This document shows, in pieces, positions 34,901 to 49,900 of a stretch of DNA of 64,000 nucleotides; within the stretch, counting starts at the first letter, position 1; each line of letters starts with the position of its first letter. Source of the stretch: Plotosus lineatus. Lineage: Eukaryota > Chordata > Actinopteri > Siluriformes > Plotosidae. The DNA is taken from NCBI GenBank assembly GCA_024760905.1, contig CM045734.1:37821064-37885063 (forward strand), read 5' to 3'. Position numbers and translations under genes: made by a program. The notes below the pieces were generated by a model. That model was not told where the DNA came from, did not search any database, and saw nothing but the letters and a program-made list of their open reading frames with translations.

Positions 34901-37900
34901 GACGACACACATACATACATGCGCATGCACACGTGCAGATGCCGTGCACACACACGTGCTTTTTTGTTTTGTTTGTTTAGGGTTGTTTTTTTTGTTTTTT
35001 TGCATAACTGGCCTTGTTTTTGTGACATTTTCCTTAACCTTTTCCCCCTATTCTTCCTTAATTTCTTTATTTTTTAATTCGATGAATATTTATAAAAAAA
35101 CGCGATGCACTGAAGCCACGTGAATTGAAGTGCGAAGTAGCAAGAGATCCCTCTATTTTATTTATATGTACAAATATAAATATACCCGTAATTTTTTTCT
35201 TTCCCAAACTCTTACTACAATTTTGGAAGTACGGGATTGCCTAGAGCAGGGGTCCTCAACCACCGGGCCGCAGACCGGTACCGGTTCGTGGCTCAATTGG
35301 TACCGGGCTGCAGAAGAAATAATTAACTATTTTTGTTTTATTTATTATCTAAATCTGAACGATCTCTTTTTTTTTATATAAATCTTTTATTTTGAAAAAT
35401 GACCGGATTCTCTCGGCTACATGTCAGTCATTTGAGAGCTAAAATGTGACCCGCAAGGGGACGGCACATGAACAGAGGCAATTTGGATATGTTTCAAACA
35501 ATAGTGGGGATTTTGGGTGAGACTGAGCCTTCATTCTCCCCGCTGGTGCACCATCACCTGTGTTTTTTTTTTTGTTTGGTTGGTTTTTTTTTTGTTTTTT
35601 TTTGTTTTGTTTGTTTGTTTTGTTTTGGTTTTAAGAAAAGTTCAAGCTCTACTTCCCAACCAACTTTATTTCAGTTTTTGAACAATAATATTCATGGAGT
35701 GATTTATTATTATTAATAATAATAATAGTAATCCTTCCTTCCTTCCTTTTGGCTTTTTCCCTTTCTCGGGAGTCGCCACAGCGAATCATCTGATTCGCAC
35801 ATTTGATTTGGCATAGGTTTTTACGTCGGATGCCCTTCCTGTCACAACCCTTTAGCAAGGGACAGAAACACACTGACGGCTTTGCAGTTACTGTTTACGA
35901 AAGTCAGCAATGGTTCTTTTACATGCCTCTCACCATAGACGGTGACAGACATGGCCCACCTTTGATAACCCAATTAGCTGCACTGGGGGGACAGTGACAA
36001 CCCTGTGGGGACTCGAACCCCCAATCTTAGGATCAGCAATCCTGCGCCCTATCCATTACACCAATAATCATAATAATAACAACAATAAGAATCATAACAA
36101 TAATGTATACAAATAAATAAATTATATTTACAATATAAACTATCTAAGACCCCCCCCCCCCCCCCCATGGTGATAAAAAGGTTGGGGATCACTGGTCTAG
36201 AGCATCTCTATATGGTTTATCTTTACAATTTTCTTCAATGGAACCAAGACACCCGAAACTTTTATTCCAGTTTACCTTGATGGACTTTGCAAGTGTTCTG
36301 CTTTTTAAAATTTTCCACTTCTTTTTCTTCCACTCCTTGGTTTGTGTTTAGGACACATTATGTGCTTTGGTACAGAATGTATTTAGCCATAAAATTAACT
36401 CCATCAGGACAAAATATATTCTTCCACCAATTAATTTAGGCTACATCTCTCTTTTTGTTTGTTCTTGTTCTGTTTATTAAAGAATACTCCAGTAATGTTC
36501 CTGTTTGGAGCCTCCGAATGATACCTGCTTTGGCCGGGTCGTTTTCTGTAACCCTTGCCTACCTCCTGGTTGTGGAGTTGGGGTATTCTCATTTCACTGC
36601 ACTTGGAGCTTCCATGCTGCTCATTCTTGGTAAATTTTCTTTTCAGTTTTCTTTTACCATAAGTTAAGTTTAAATTACCATTACCAACTTAACTTTAAAA
36701 CAAATGTTTAACAGAGAACTCCTTGATCGTACAGTCTCGCTTCATGCTCCTGGAGTCAGTGCTTATCTTTTTCTTGCTGCTTGCTGTTGTGACTTACCTG
36801 CGGTTCCACAATGCACCAAACAGGTACATATAACTGGTCCGAAGCCATTTGGACTGAGACTGTCACTCAATACTACAGTAATTTGCCATGAGTATGTAAT
36901 CCAAAGCTTAGTTTTGTTTTTCAGTTCCTTCAGCAGGTGGTTGTGGCTCATCATCTCTGGAGCCAGTTGTACGTTTGCTGTGGGGTCAGTAAAGAATTCA
37001 AATACACCAATAGGGTTTTTTAGTTTCGCTTTTACTGTGCACTGGATTGTCATTTAAATTTAGGCTTCTATAATTAATTATAATTTCTCAGTTTCATTTA
37101 TCATAGGGATGGATGATATTTATTATCTCTCTCATCAGAATGCTAGACTCTGATTGGTTAATAAAGGTATTCAGATGTCTGTTATATGTCCTAACAGACT
37201 TTTTGCTGAGTCCAAAAGACAAAAGCATGATGTTCGCAGAAACAGTAAAATTATTTTTAATCAATATTTATAACTATCTCTGTAATAAATGGTAATAGGT
37301 ACAGTGAGCCACTCTTTATTGCAAAATAAACCTTGTACAATAATGCAGGACCCCATAATTTTTTGTAATCTCTTATTTTTTTCTGTGATTATCCCCCTGT
37401 AGGCTTAATGCACAATATCCATTATCAATTGTGGTGTACAATGTTCTGATAAATTATATTTAAAAAATTCCTGGTATGGTTAGGCTGTTTATAAAAATCT
37501 AAACAATTTTCATTTGTATGGAATTTTGTGTAGTACCCCCCATCCCTCCCAGTTGTTTTCAGTGTTGTAACACAGTAAAGTTTTTGGCTGGCATTCAGTG
37601 GAATCTCCAAACTTGTTTTTTATTTCAAAACAACAACAAAAAACACTACTTTGTTGCCAGTTTATATACATTTAGGCCATCCAAAGTGATCGCGTACACA
37701 CACTTGAAGTAGTGGGCTGCTACACACATTGGGAGTGCCCGGAGAGCAGTTGGGGGTTCGGTGCCTTGCTCAAGGGCATTTCAGCAGAAGGTGCATCTCA
37801 CTCCCCCACACCATACATTTTTCTGCTGATTTCGGTCCCAAAGCCGCTTCTTTAACCATTAGGTATGGCTGCTTTCCAAATGTCAGATATACAGGGTCAT

Positions 37901-40900
37901 TCAGTCATAAGGTTTATAAATCGTATGTTTCAGTAGACACATCTGAAAATAGAGCAGACATGAATTGGTGCATGTAAATGTAAAAATGTGAGGTCTATGC
38001 TATGTATGTCCTGTAACTCCTGACTGTGCTTGTACTGTACTTAGCTGCGTATCGAAGTGTAATCATTGCATCAATACCTTGAAGATATTAAGATAAAAAT
38101 ACTAATCTGAATTCTTTTCTCAGTGTTAAGTATATGGGTCTCTTCACCTACTTGCTAATACTCTGTCTGGCTGTGGTTCACACATGGCGTGTCATCGGGG
38201 ATAAAACATTAAGCAATGTGAGATTATGGAGATTTTTATTTCTAAATTAACCCACTGATACAAGCTGAGCTCTGATTCAATGGACTCACCATCGGATCTC
38301 CTCATTTTCCACAGGGGAAAGTGTTCCTACAGGTGGTGGCTCGATTCTTGTCCCTCGTGGTACTTCCTGTGTTCCTGTATTTGGGATTTTTCTACATACA
38401 TCTTTCTCTACTGCACCGCAGCGGGCCACATGACCAGCTGATGAGCAGTGCTTTTCAAGCCAGTTTAGAGGTACTGCACACACTGAGACGGATTTCAACA
38501 CAGGGAGGAACTTATTCACTCAATGATTTTCAAGAGAGTTTGGGAGTAATCCAGGGTGCCCAGCGCTGTTCCTGGTGTGCTAACATCCTAAAGATTTTAA
38601 CTTCAACCCATGGAGAATAAAAGTCTGCAGAACGAATGAAATTAGCTAGCAAGTCATCCTGCTGGTGACCTGATAAATCCAATGGGCAATCAAGATGTAC
38701 TGGTGGTGACCAATAAAAGTGAAGGAGGACCAGTAAATTCATAATTTCACAAGTCAAGTTGGCATGCAAGTTATTTTTCGTAAATTCCACCTGTGGTTGG
38801 ATGGTCAAGTGGGCATAATTAGAGTGGATTCCAGTATTCCATTCATAATTTTTTAGACCACCTTTACCCTTCACTATAGTGTGTAATCACCATGACCATA
38901 TTCTCGAATCAGTTGTTCAAGTCGAAGTTCAGCAACATTATGAAGTGAAATCATCTAATGACTCAAATGTATTGAATAACCAGGTTATCCTATCAATGGA
39001 CCTTTTCTATATAACTGGGGCTCAAGCAGTGAAAGAGCGGTTCAGGGAGCATGAAATCATTTTCACACTTTATCTGGCACCACAGAGTCCAGACCTTAAC
39101 CTTACAGAAAGTTATTGGGATGTGCTGGAGAAGCCTTTGTGGAGTGGTTCAAGTTTCCCATCATCAATTACAGATGTCAGTTAAGATGAGTAAATGGGGC
39201 AGTGGTGGCCTGGTGGTATCGGGTGCTGTATCGCTAACCCTAAGGTTGGGGGTTCGAGTCCCACTCTCCACGAAGTTGTCACTGTCCCCCAGTGCAGCTA
39301 ACTGGGTTATCAAAGGCCGGCCATGTCTCTCGCTGTTTATGGTGAGAGGCATGTGAAAGCACCATTGCTGACTTTCGTAAAGAGTAGGCTGCATAGCCGA
39401 TAGCGTGTTTCTGTCCCTTGCTAAAGGTTTTGTCAGGAAGGGCATCCGACGTAAAAACCTATGTCAAATCAAACATGCGAATCTGCTGTGGCGACCCCTG
39501 GAAAAAAAAAGGAAGGAGCCGAAAAGAAAAGAAGAAGAGTGTACGATGAGTAAATATTGCTGAAGTTTGTCAAAACGATGCAATGGTGATTGCACACTGT
39601 AATCGACGCTAAAAGCAGTCCAACAAAATATTAGAACTTTTTGGGCTGAGCAGTGTGTGTTGTCATCATCTTCCTCCACTTAAATCCAGGCTATGTGTTG
39701 AGATTAGTCTGATTATATCTAGTCGGTATCTTTCAGCCTCACACACCAGATCAGGCTCCTTCCCTGCCAGAGAGGTGTCATTCCATGTCACAAGAGTGAC
39801 AATCAGTAGCTGAGGATCAAGCCGACAGAACCCATGACTTCGGCTGCCATTCAACTCGCACTGCACCCGACTCCTATAGACCCTCCCACAGGTGGTGGGG
39901 CCATGGGAGAGTGGACTCATGTCACCTTTTCGGGCTGGGCGCGGCCAGGCTCCATGGGTGGAAGCCCAACCACTAGGCACTCGCCTTCAAGTCCCTCCTC
40001 CAGGCCTGGCTCCGGGGGACCCTGGTGGATCATGTCCAGGCAAGGAAACCCGTGTCCTTTTTAAGTTTCTTCTTCTGGACCTTCACTTAGGACCTGTTGC
40101 CTGTTTGCCTTGGGTGACCCTACCAGGGGCATAATGCTGCCGACAACATAGCTTCTAGGATCATTAGGACACGAAAACCCTCCACCATGATAAGGTGGTG
40201 ATTCAGAGAGTGTATATTACTGTTTATATAATACTTTTCTACATATTTGGGGTATTAGGTTTACCTGTGGTCTGCCTGCTCTTATGGGAATAAGCTATCT
40301 CGAGTACAAACAAAGGCATTTCATGTTGAAGCAGACAAGCTGGAATATTCATTATACATTGCTTATCAATTCCAGACACTGGGGGAAACATCTGCCACAA
40401 AATTCTGAATTGTATAAGCAATGCACAGCTGTGTGGTTACTTTGGTCAGATGAAGTACTCCAATAAAATCTGAATGCAACATCATAACTAACTCCTGGAT
40501 TTATTATTAATAATTCTGTAATGAATAGGGTGGCCTGTCCAGGATCACTCAGGGTCAGCCTCTGGAGGTGGTATTCGGTTCTCAGGTGACTCTTCGGAGT
40601 GTATCCAGCAAACCTGTTCCATGTTGGCTTCATTCTCACAAGGCCAACTATCCAATCAGGTCAGACATCTCTAATTTTCTACATTAAATATTACCCCTAT
40701 ACTGATTAGCACTACTCAGCATTACATGCAGCAAAGCTTTTTCCTGTCTACCTCTGATCAGATATGAGAATGGGCGTGGCAGCTCACACCAGCAGCAGGT
40801 GACGTGCTATCCTTTCAAAGACGTCAACAACTGGTGGATTATCAAAGATCCAAGAAAGTATGCAGAACTTCCAACTCTCCAAACATTTCTGCATGTCTCC

Positions 40901-43900
40901 ATACTGCAGGTTTTGAGTTTTTTTGTAATTGAAGGATTCTTATTGATCTTCTAGACAGAGTCTTGTGGTGAGCAGTCCACCCAAGGTTGTAAGACATGGC
41001 GATGTAATACAGCTGCTGCATGGCATGACCTCACGGTTCCTTAACACGTAACTAAACTCTGTCCTTATCCTAAATAAAAAGTTTCAGGCAGGCAATCTGC
41101 AAAAAATAATTAGAAAATAATTTATTCATAGGCATGATGTTGCAGCTCCCATGAGCCCTCACTCTCAAGAAGTGTCTGGCTACATTGACTTCAATGTATC
41201 CATGCCAGCTCAGAATCTGTGGAGAGTGGTGAGTAAACTAAATTCTTATATTTATGTTAATGGCATTTGGCAGTCAGCCTTATCTAGAGTGCTTAACTTT
41301 CTAAGTGCCTTACTAATTCATTCATTTTCTGAACCGCTTAATCTCCGAACTCTGAACCGCTTAAACCCGCTTAGGGTCGCGGGAAGGCTGGCACTCATCT
41401 CAGCCGACTCTGGCACCCATCTCAGCTTGCCAGCCCATCGCAGGCCAGAAATATGCTGACGGCTATGGAGCCTATTCTTGAAGAAAGTTCGCAATGGTTC
41501 TTTTACATGCCTCTCACCATATACAGTGAGAGACATGACCAGCCTTTGATAACCCAGTTAGCCGCACTAGGGGGATAGTGACAACCCGTTGAGAATGGGG
41601 CTTGAACCCCCAATCTTGGGATCAGTGTTCCAGCACCTTACCACCTGGCCACCACTGCCCCTGAGTGCCTTACATTTTATTGCAACTGAGCAATTGAGAG
41701 TTCAGGGTCTTGATCAGGAGACCAACAATGGCAGCTTGGTGACACTGGGGATCCCTTTTATATTAGCAACCCAGATTAAAAGTCAGGCACATAAACCTTT
41801 ATTAGACATAATTAAAAGGGCTGTTCGAAATATTTTGAAGTGTTTCTAGATCTATGACTGGTGTGGCCCACCTGCGGCTTCTGAACTGCATGTGGCTGTT
41901 TGTCTAGTTTCATGCGGCTCTTATGTTCATATCAAAGTTTGTGTTTTTTTTAATGTGCGTGTTTGCTTCGCTTGAGTTCAATATGGTATTATTGTCAAAT
42001 GCTTGTGTGTGCGAAATGAAAATGCTACGACGCTTCCCAGTATGATCGAGATCATTTCAGTAAACAATTTGTGTCAAATTTTCTCTTAAAATGGCAGTAA
42101 AAAAATGCACAGCAAAATGAAAATATGAAGATGAACAAAAGACATTTTAAACAGAGTGGCAGAGGTTTTTTTTTGTTGTTCTTGAATGTAATGGAAAGAC
42201 ATTCTGCCTTACATGTCAGGCATCATTGGCACATTTCAAAACTTCAAATCTTCAGCGCCACTTCAGCTCACTGTATGGTAACTATGAACAGGAATTTCCA
42301 AAAGGGACTGAACTTTGCAAGTACAAGTTGTTCCCTTTGAAAAGTCAGCCAGGAAAGCAGATACAGTTTTTCCAAAAATGTACGAAGCGCTCGGGGACCG
42401 TTACGCTTGCATCATATCAACTGGGTTTGAACATTACACAGCCCAAAATGCCATACAGTGAAGGAGAGTTCGTTATAAAATCCCTCAATGACGTTGTTGA
42501 AATCTTGTCTCCTGAAAACTACAAACTAAAACGCGTAGTATCGGACGTCTAACTGTCCCGCCACACTGTTGAACACAGAATATTGGACATTAACACTGTT
42601 ATTAAATCACAGTTGCACTCTGATCTTCAAAGATGAATTTTATCAAGTGTGTGAATTTACAATAAATCTAGCTGAGCAGAGGTGTGTGTGTGCATGAGTG
42701 TGCGTGCGTGAGAGAGAGAGAGAGAGAAAGAGATGGGTGATGTTCGTGTGTGCCCATCTGTATGATGTGGCTGTTTTCAGTAACACACTAAAAAATGTGG
42801 CTCTTGGTCTCTGACTGGCTAGCCACCTCTGATCTATGATAATCATATCATTTTACACATACCTTCCTGTACACATAACGAGCAATAATGCATTTCATAA
42901 GGTCTGTCTAGTTTCATCAATTTGACCAATTCAGACATTAAATAAGTTCCTCCCCCTGTGATAAGAAACCCTTTTTTAAGCAGGGATCCCAGATCTTCAC
43001 TATTTAGCAGAATTCCACTATTTTTTTTATTTTTTTATTATTATTATTATTTTTAATAAATTTATGCAATAAATACAGTGTAAGACTGTGTACTAGTGCA
43101 GAGTAAATGTTGTGACATTTTCAATGACAGTCGTCGACTTACGACCTATGCGAGTTACGTCTGATCGACTTTACGACCGCAACCGTCGTGAAGCATGATT
43201 CATGGCAGTGCAGTGCGAGTGTTGCGTACGACAGTTGTTTGCGCTGCCGGCAGCGCCAGCATCTTAAAAGGCCAAACAGGAGACGATGCAGCTTCACTTT
43301 CTAACTGCTCAGAGCTCAGAGCAATCTATTCATCTACTTTCAATGCCACGTCATTGTGGCGCGAAGCGGAGAGCCTTTCCGTGTGTGGGCGGGTCCGATA
43401 CCTTGAAACTCTAATTTTATTGGACTCGCATGCTGCAGTGTTTGTGACAGGAAGCGTGTCCCAAGTTTTGGCAATCAGCTGCTCTGTGGGTTGAAGTTTT
43501 TCCATGTTTGTCCATTTGTGTTTGCTTGCCAGCTGTGCTTGGCTTCATGGAAATGAGCTGATAAAAACGAGGGAAATTTATCTCTTTACTCAAAAACAAC
43601 ATGCGCAGTCTGTGGCTGTTGTTATAATCTAAAAAAATGAGAGTTTGAAGGTATCGGACCCACCCAAACACTGGAGTACAGAAAGGATTGGCTCTGAAAA
43701 TAGATGTATAGATTTAAATGCGTGAGATTTATTCATCTATTTTTGTTTTTCTGGATGGCTTTTTTGTATTTTTATTTAAATGACAGTGAAATTGTGTATT
43801 CGTTATTCTGTTAGGAAAGGCCACCTGAATTATGAGAGCCAGATACAGTCATCAAAACAGCCACATCTGGCTCGCGAGCCATAGGTTCCCGACCCCTGAT

Positions 43901-46900
43901 CTTATGATGTATAGGTACAGTATTTACATTTGCGGATTACATAGTGTGCTTCAGTAAAAGTTTTTCGTAACGTAATCATTTGAAATATATGGAATCAGAA
44001 ACTTCGGACCAGTGCCCCCCCCCCCCCATTAGTCCATGAAACCGAGGCATGAGTGTATTTGGATGGAAAGTCGACATACGACCAGATCGCTTTACGACCG
44101 GTCTGTCGGAACCAAAAGCGGTCGTAAGTCGACGACTGTCTGTATAGTGTTATACTATGAACATACTAACTTGTAGCAGGTATGCTCACTAGTTGAACAT
44201 AAATGTTTGCTGTGATATGTCATGTGTTATGTGATCATTCTACAAATTAGTTAATAATTATGTTACACATGAATGACGAGCCATAGGGCTATACTACTTG
44301 AATCATGTGTGTTTGTCTACACTGAAATAACCTTTTTAGTATTTTTTTTACATTATTTAAGCTGTTTTGTTTAGTGTTTATGCATGTTACAAAACAATGA
44401 TTAACTTGTTTGCATGATTTTTTTGCATGACATGCTCTGCCCCTGTACCCCGCAAGGGGCCCTGCGGTCCCCTTGACTCCCAGCTGAAATATTTCATGTC
44501 CTCTATTTGTAAACCTGTTTCCTTTTATTTTTTTCTAAACCTCACTGGGATCCCTGTTTATGGCAAGTGAAGGGTATGACTTGACAATGCATTTTAATTG
44601 TAATTTTCTCACATGCTGAACAGGGCTGCTATAATCCAAATAACTAGAAATGCATTCTTATCATAAAACAATAGCCCTTATGTGGTCAACAAGACACTTA
44701 TCATCATCATCATCATCATCATGGTTTTACTGAAGTTGATTCTTGTGACATGGAAATCCGGTAATAGATCAAGTTGACCTCTTTACAAAGTTAGCGGGCC
44801 TATCCATAGGTATATGTAACAAACAATCCTGTGCTTCATTTGAAGTATCTTACTTTTTACATAACCATGTGCATTTTTCCTAAGGCCCCTGTGACCTTGA
44901 CATTATATCAACGTAACCCAGTTTCAATAGACTTCAATATCTTGATTCTAAGTATAAGAGCCATGGATTGGAAACCGATCCGTCAAAAAAATGCACCCTC
45001 TAGAGTTTTAATGGGCATTTTGATTAACCTCTTTGACCTTGAAAAATAGATCAATGTGACCCAGGTTCGATTAAGCTGGTTGAGGGTGTCATAGGAACCA
45101 TTTAACATAAATATAAAATAAAATCTGTACAGGATAAGCACTGCTAGTGTTGACAAGAAGTCAGGCAGTGGATGCAGACACGCCATGAAAACGGTGTCCC
45201 CTACACTTCACTGGGAATACTACTAACACTACTACTACTAATAATAATAATAGTAGTAATAATAAATTTAAAATAAATAAATAATAATATTAATAGTGAG
45301 CATTATATTGAATCTATCTGTTTCTCCAGGACATTTCCAACCGTGAATCCGACCGAGACGTGTGGAAGACTATTCTGTCAGAGGTGCGACTAATCCATGT
45401 CAACACTTCTGCTGTGCTCAAGGTTGGCCTTTGAGTCATTTTAAAATTTATTTTCGTACATTTTAAAATGGCGTAACTCAGAGCAAAAGAGAAACAGATT
45501 ATGTGACAAGTTCTGTTTTGTCTCCTATATAGCTGAGCGGAATATCTCTTCCAGAGTGGGGCTTTCATCAGCTGGAGGTGGTGGGTGATAAGATCTATAA
45601 AGGCTACCAACAGAGCAGTGTGTGGAACGTTGAAGAACATCGCTATGGCAGAAGTAAGAGAAAGTTTTACTTCAAATTAGTATAGATTTCAGTCATCTGT
45701 ATTCATATGTGACAAGCCACGCCTACTGGTGTACCCTCAGGTGTTGTGGTATGAAAACACGTGATCTGCCAATTATTTACACCAGAGTAGATTTTATTGT
45801 CGCCTATAATTTTGATTACGCATGTTTTATATATATATATATACACTTACACATGCATGAGGGGGAAAAAAGAGGTTCTCTCTCTCTCTCTGTGTACATG
45901 CACATACACCAGTGCTTCTCAATTATTTTCTGTGATGCCCCCCTCTGGGAAGAAAAAAACATACACACGCCCTGCAAGCAACTATAAATAGTATTATTTG
46001 TCTATAAAATTATTAATACACCGCTGCACAGCATTTGTATCTTTATTAACATTAAGTTTTTCTTTATTGTAAGTTGAACTATATCTTTCTTTTTTGTTTT
46101 TAATTAACATTGTTTTTAATCTGTAACAGAAAAGATTTAAAGTGCACCAACGTGCCTGAAATTAAAAAATACATCCTTATTTAAACTCCTTCAACTTAAT
46201 CTCTTAATATCTTCATCTCTCTCCACCTTTCTCTTCGTTCCTGTTTGAAATTTTTCCGTGTTGTTTCTTGAGGGGTTGTTTACTGTACTTCATATCGTTT
46301 TCTCGTGTGAAAAACCGCTACACCATAGCGCGACAATGAGTGCCACTGCCAACTACTGGAGCAGCGGTGCAATTACACTTAATTCTTGTACACTATTCCA
46401 TAAAAGCAAGTTCCCTGGGGTCATACCCCCCCCCCATCATTTTGAGGGAACTATTTGAGAAGCACTGACATACATGCACACACACACACACACATACAGT
46501 AAAACCTCCGCTGATGAACGCTTAAGATCACGAACTTTTCGCCTCAAGAACATTAAATTTGCGAGCATATAGTCTCTGCTGACGAACTAGTTTTCGGCGG
46601 ACGAATCAAACCACGCGGTCGAACAACGCCACGGTGGCGGCCACGAGAAGCTGGCCTGCGCTCACGGCGTCACAGTTAAATCACCCCTTTCTTTGAGTGC
46701 GGAAGTGGTTTGTGTTTGATAGACATTTTGGACCATATTGAGTGTACTTTTGCTATTATGGGACCGAAAAAGACCCCACCACAGGCGGAGATCATTGAAA
46801 AACACGAACGAGGTGTGCGTTTGTGTGACTCAGCGTCCCAGTAGCAGTACGCGAAGTCTACCATTGCTCCCATCCTTAAGAACAAGGAAGCTATTAAGGG

Positions 46901-49900
46901 TGCGTGTGTGGCTAAGGGTGTTTCCAAACAGTAGGCGTTTCCAAACACTCATTCCAAACAGTAAGTCCCTCCCTCCCTCCTCCTCCCACTCCATTCCATC
47001 AAGCCATCAACTACCATCACAAAGGTAAATAAAACGACTTTATTATACAGTACAGTTTATTTCTTTAATTACAATAGAACATTTATTATACATAAAATAA
47101 GGTATATTTTTGTGTAGTTTTAAGGCTTATTTAGTAGAAAATTATGTTTTATGGGGACCTGGGAACGGATTATTCTCATTTTAATGGTTTCTTATGGGAA
47201 ATAAATGTTCGGAAGACGAACTTTTCGCCTTACACACACTTTCTGGGAACCAATTATGTTCTTGAGCTGAGGTATCACTATATATATATAATATATAGAC
47301 AGAGATAGCTAGAAAAAAATATTATGAGCATTATTTTTTTTTATTCCATATACTAATAATATTCATAATATATTCCATCTCTCATAATTCATATCAATGA
47401 TCAATATGCCAAATAAAAATATAGACCTGTATGCCTGTGTGCTCTGAACTGTTCGGGTGGGCTTTCTAAAACATCAAATGACCAGAGTACCTCCTAGTGA
47501 TATCTGTAGTTGTAATCCCTCACTTTCCACGGTTAATGGGGACCAAGACCCCCCTCGACCACCGATTTCTGCGAAGTAGGATCGACTCCCCTGACTGACG
47601 TATATGTGTATATAATATCATTAAATACATATTCAAGGCTATAAATGCTTATAATAACAAACATTCAAAAATAATGTATAAGATGTAAATAAAATGTTAA
47701 AACACACAGATGCGCACCTCACATTAAAATGTAAGTAGTTTTGTTGGGTTGTATTTTGTTTTTTGTTTGTTTGGGGTTTTGTGGCGTTTTCCTTATTTTC
47801 CCTTAAAATTAATGCGATGCACTGAAGCCTCAGAAACTGAAGCACGAAGTAGTGAGGGATCACTGTACTTTAAAACACATTTTCAGTCCATTCTGATTCT
47901 ACTAGCGAATGTGTCCCTGATAGCATTGTCTTCATATGTATTCATTAATTCCCCAAATTGGTAAATCCTGCTCGTGTCTTGGTGGTCTGGAGCCTACCTC
48001 GGCCAACTCTGGAAGAATCTTGGGTACATCCTGAATGGTTTGCTGGTCCATCGTGAGGTCAACACACACACACACAGCTGATTAGCTTAATGTACACGTC
48101 TTCAGACTGACTGAGGCACCTGGAATACCTGCAGGAAAAAAACGCAAGCTCAAGGAGAACATGCAAACACCAGAAATGCCCTCACAGAGCTGCAGTATGC
48201 ATAGTACTTTGGAAAAAAATGAAGAGACTTTTTAATTGATGGCTATTAAAAGTGGTATTTAACTCTTTCAGTGTTGTACATCGATTGTCCAACTAGGTAG
48301 AACCAGCTTGTTGAGGTAAAAGGTCAGAGGAGACGTCTGGACTGATTCAAGTTGACAGTGTTGTGTTCTGGACACAGGTCAGGAACAGCGGGAGAGAGAA
48401 CTTGAACTCAAGTCCCCCATCCATGTTGACTTCAGCAGAAACCTCACATTTATGGCTAAATTTATGGAACTGCAGGTACCTATGAAGTCGACATTATTTT
48501 TTTTACGAGTCTGAATTGCTTAAAATATCTTTGTATGTTGCTTGTGTCAGTGGAAGATGCTTACTGTAAGAAATGAAGAATCAGAACACAAGTACAGCTC
48601 CTTACCCCTGGAGTGGATCACCATGGATACCAATATCGCATACTGGCTTCATCCATCAAATAATGTATGTTCTTTATGCATGTCTCCATATGGTATAATA
48701 CATTTACAAACTGTGATATATATTTAGAAGGATAATACACAGTAATAACTATTGTGAAGTAATTCTTGACAGGAGGCTCTGGACTGTGATGTTGGGGGAT
48801 GGTGATCTTGGCTCACCATGAAGTGGGGTCGTCATCATTATCATCTTCCTCTGCTTATTCCATGGTTGGGTCTTGGGGGCAGCAACCTAAGCAGTGAGGT
48901 CCAGACGTCCCTCTGCCCAGCCACTTCCTCCAGCTCTTCCGGAGGGAAACTGAGGAGTTCCCAGACCAACTGAGAGACACAATTTCTATAGTGTGTTGTA
49001 GGTCAACCCTGGGGTCTCTTCCTGGATGGACGTGAACAAAACACCACACCAAGGAGGTGTTCGGGAGGCATTCTAAGCAGATGCCTGAGCCACCTCAAAT
49101 GTCTCTTCTCAACACAGGGGAAGGAGCAGTTCTACTCCAAGCTCTTTCCAAATGGCTGAGCTTCTCGCCCTACCTGTAATGGAGAGCCCTGCCACCCAGT
49201 GAAGGAAACTCATTTCAGCTGCTTGTAACCGCGGTATTGTTCTTTCGGTCACTACCTAAAGCTCATGACCATAGGTGAGGGTTGTAATGTAGATCGACTG
49301 GGAAATTGAGAGCTTTACTTTGCGGCTTAGCTCCCTCTTCACCACGACAGAAGCAATCCACCTGTCGATCTCCCATGCCATCCTTCCCTTACTGCACTTG
49401 GCTGCAAAACGCTCCAAGGATTGATGAAGACAAAAGGACAATATCATCTGCAAAAAGCAGAGATGAGATCCAATGGCCACCAAACCTGAACCCCTCAATG
49501 CTGTGACTGTGCCGATAAATTATGTACAGAATCCGTGACAAAAGACAGCCTTGCCGGACTCCAACCCTCACCAGAAATGAATTCGACCTGATGTTACCAA
49601 TGCGGGCCGAGCTCAGGCTACGGTGATGAGACGTTTGGCCTGCTGGTACCTGTCTGCTGTCTCTAGAGTCCCACAGGCCAATAAGATCCGATTGGCCTCC
49701 TTTTCCAGCTGGATGGCCCCCCCATCACCTTAAGTGTCCACCACTGGGTTCAGAGTTTACCACCACAACAGGCACCAATGACCTTTCGGCCACAGCTATG
49801 GACTGCTGCCTCAATAGTGAAGGCAGGAAACATGGGCTATTCGGATTCCATGTCACCCGCCTCCTTCGGGGTGTGGTCTGCCGGAGGTGGGAGTTAAAGG

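Larger units (their letters stand above)
41858..42831 (+). mobile_element. hAT transposon derivative with 8-bp TSD
   Basis: The exact duplication ATCTATGA lies at 41850-41857 and 42832-42839. The left end is CTGGTGTGGCCCACC and the right end in reverse is CAGAGGTGGCTAGCC. It carries an N-terminal piece of a hAT transposase. Confidence 0.85.

Noticed and set aside
44740..45060. Repeated 'gacctctttac'/'cctctttgacctt' segments in pomt1 intron 12
   Set aside because: Weakly similar short segments only. I could not define a repeat unit or ends.
45816..45842. TA-rich tract as a possible promoter TATA element
   Set aside because: It is a simple (TA)n run inside a pomt1 intron, with no associated start site.
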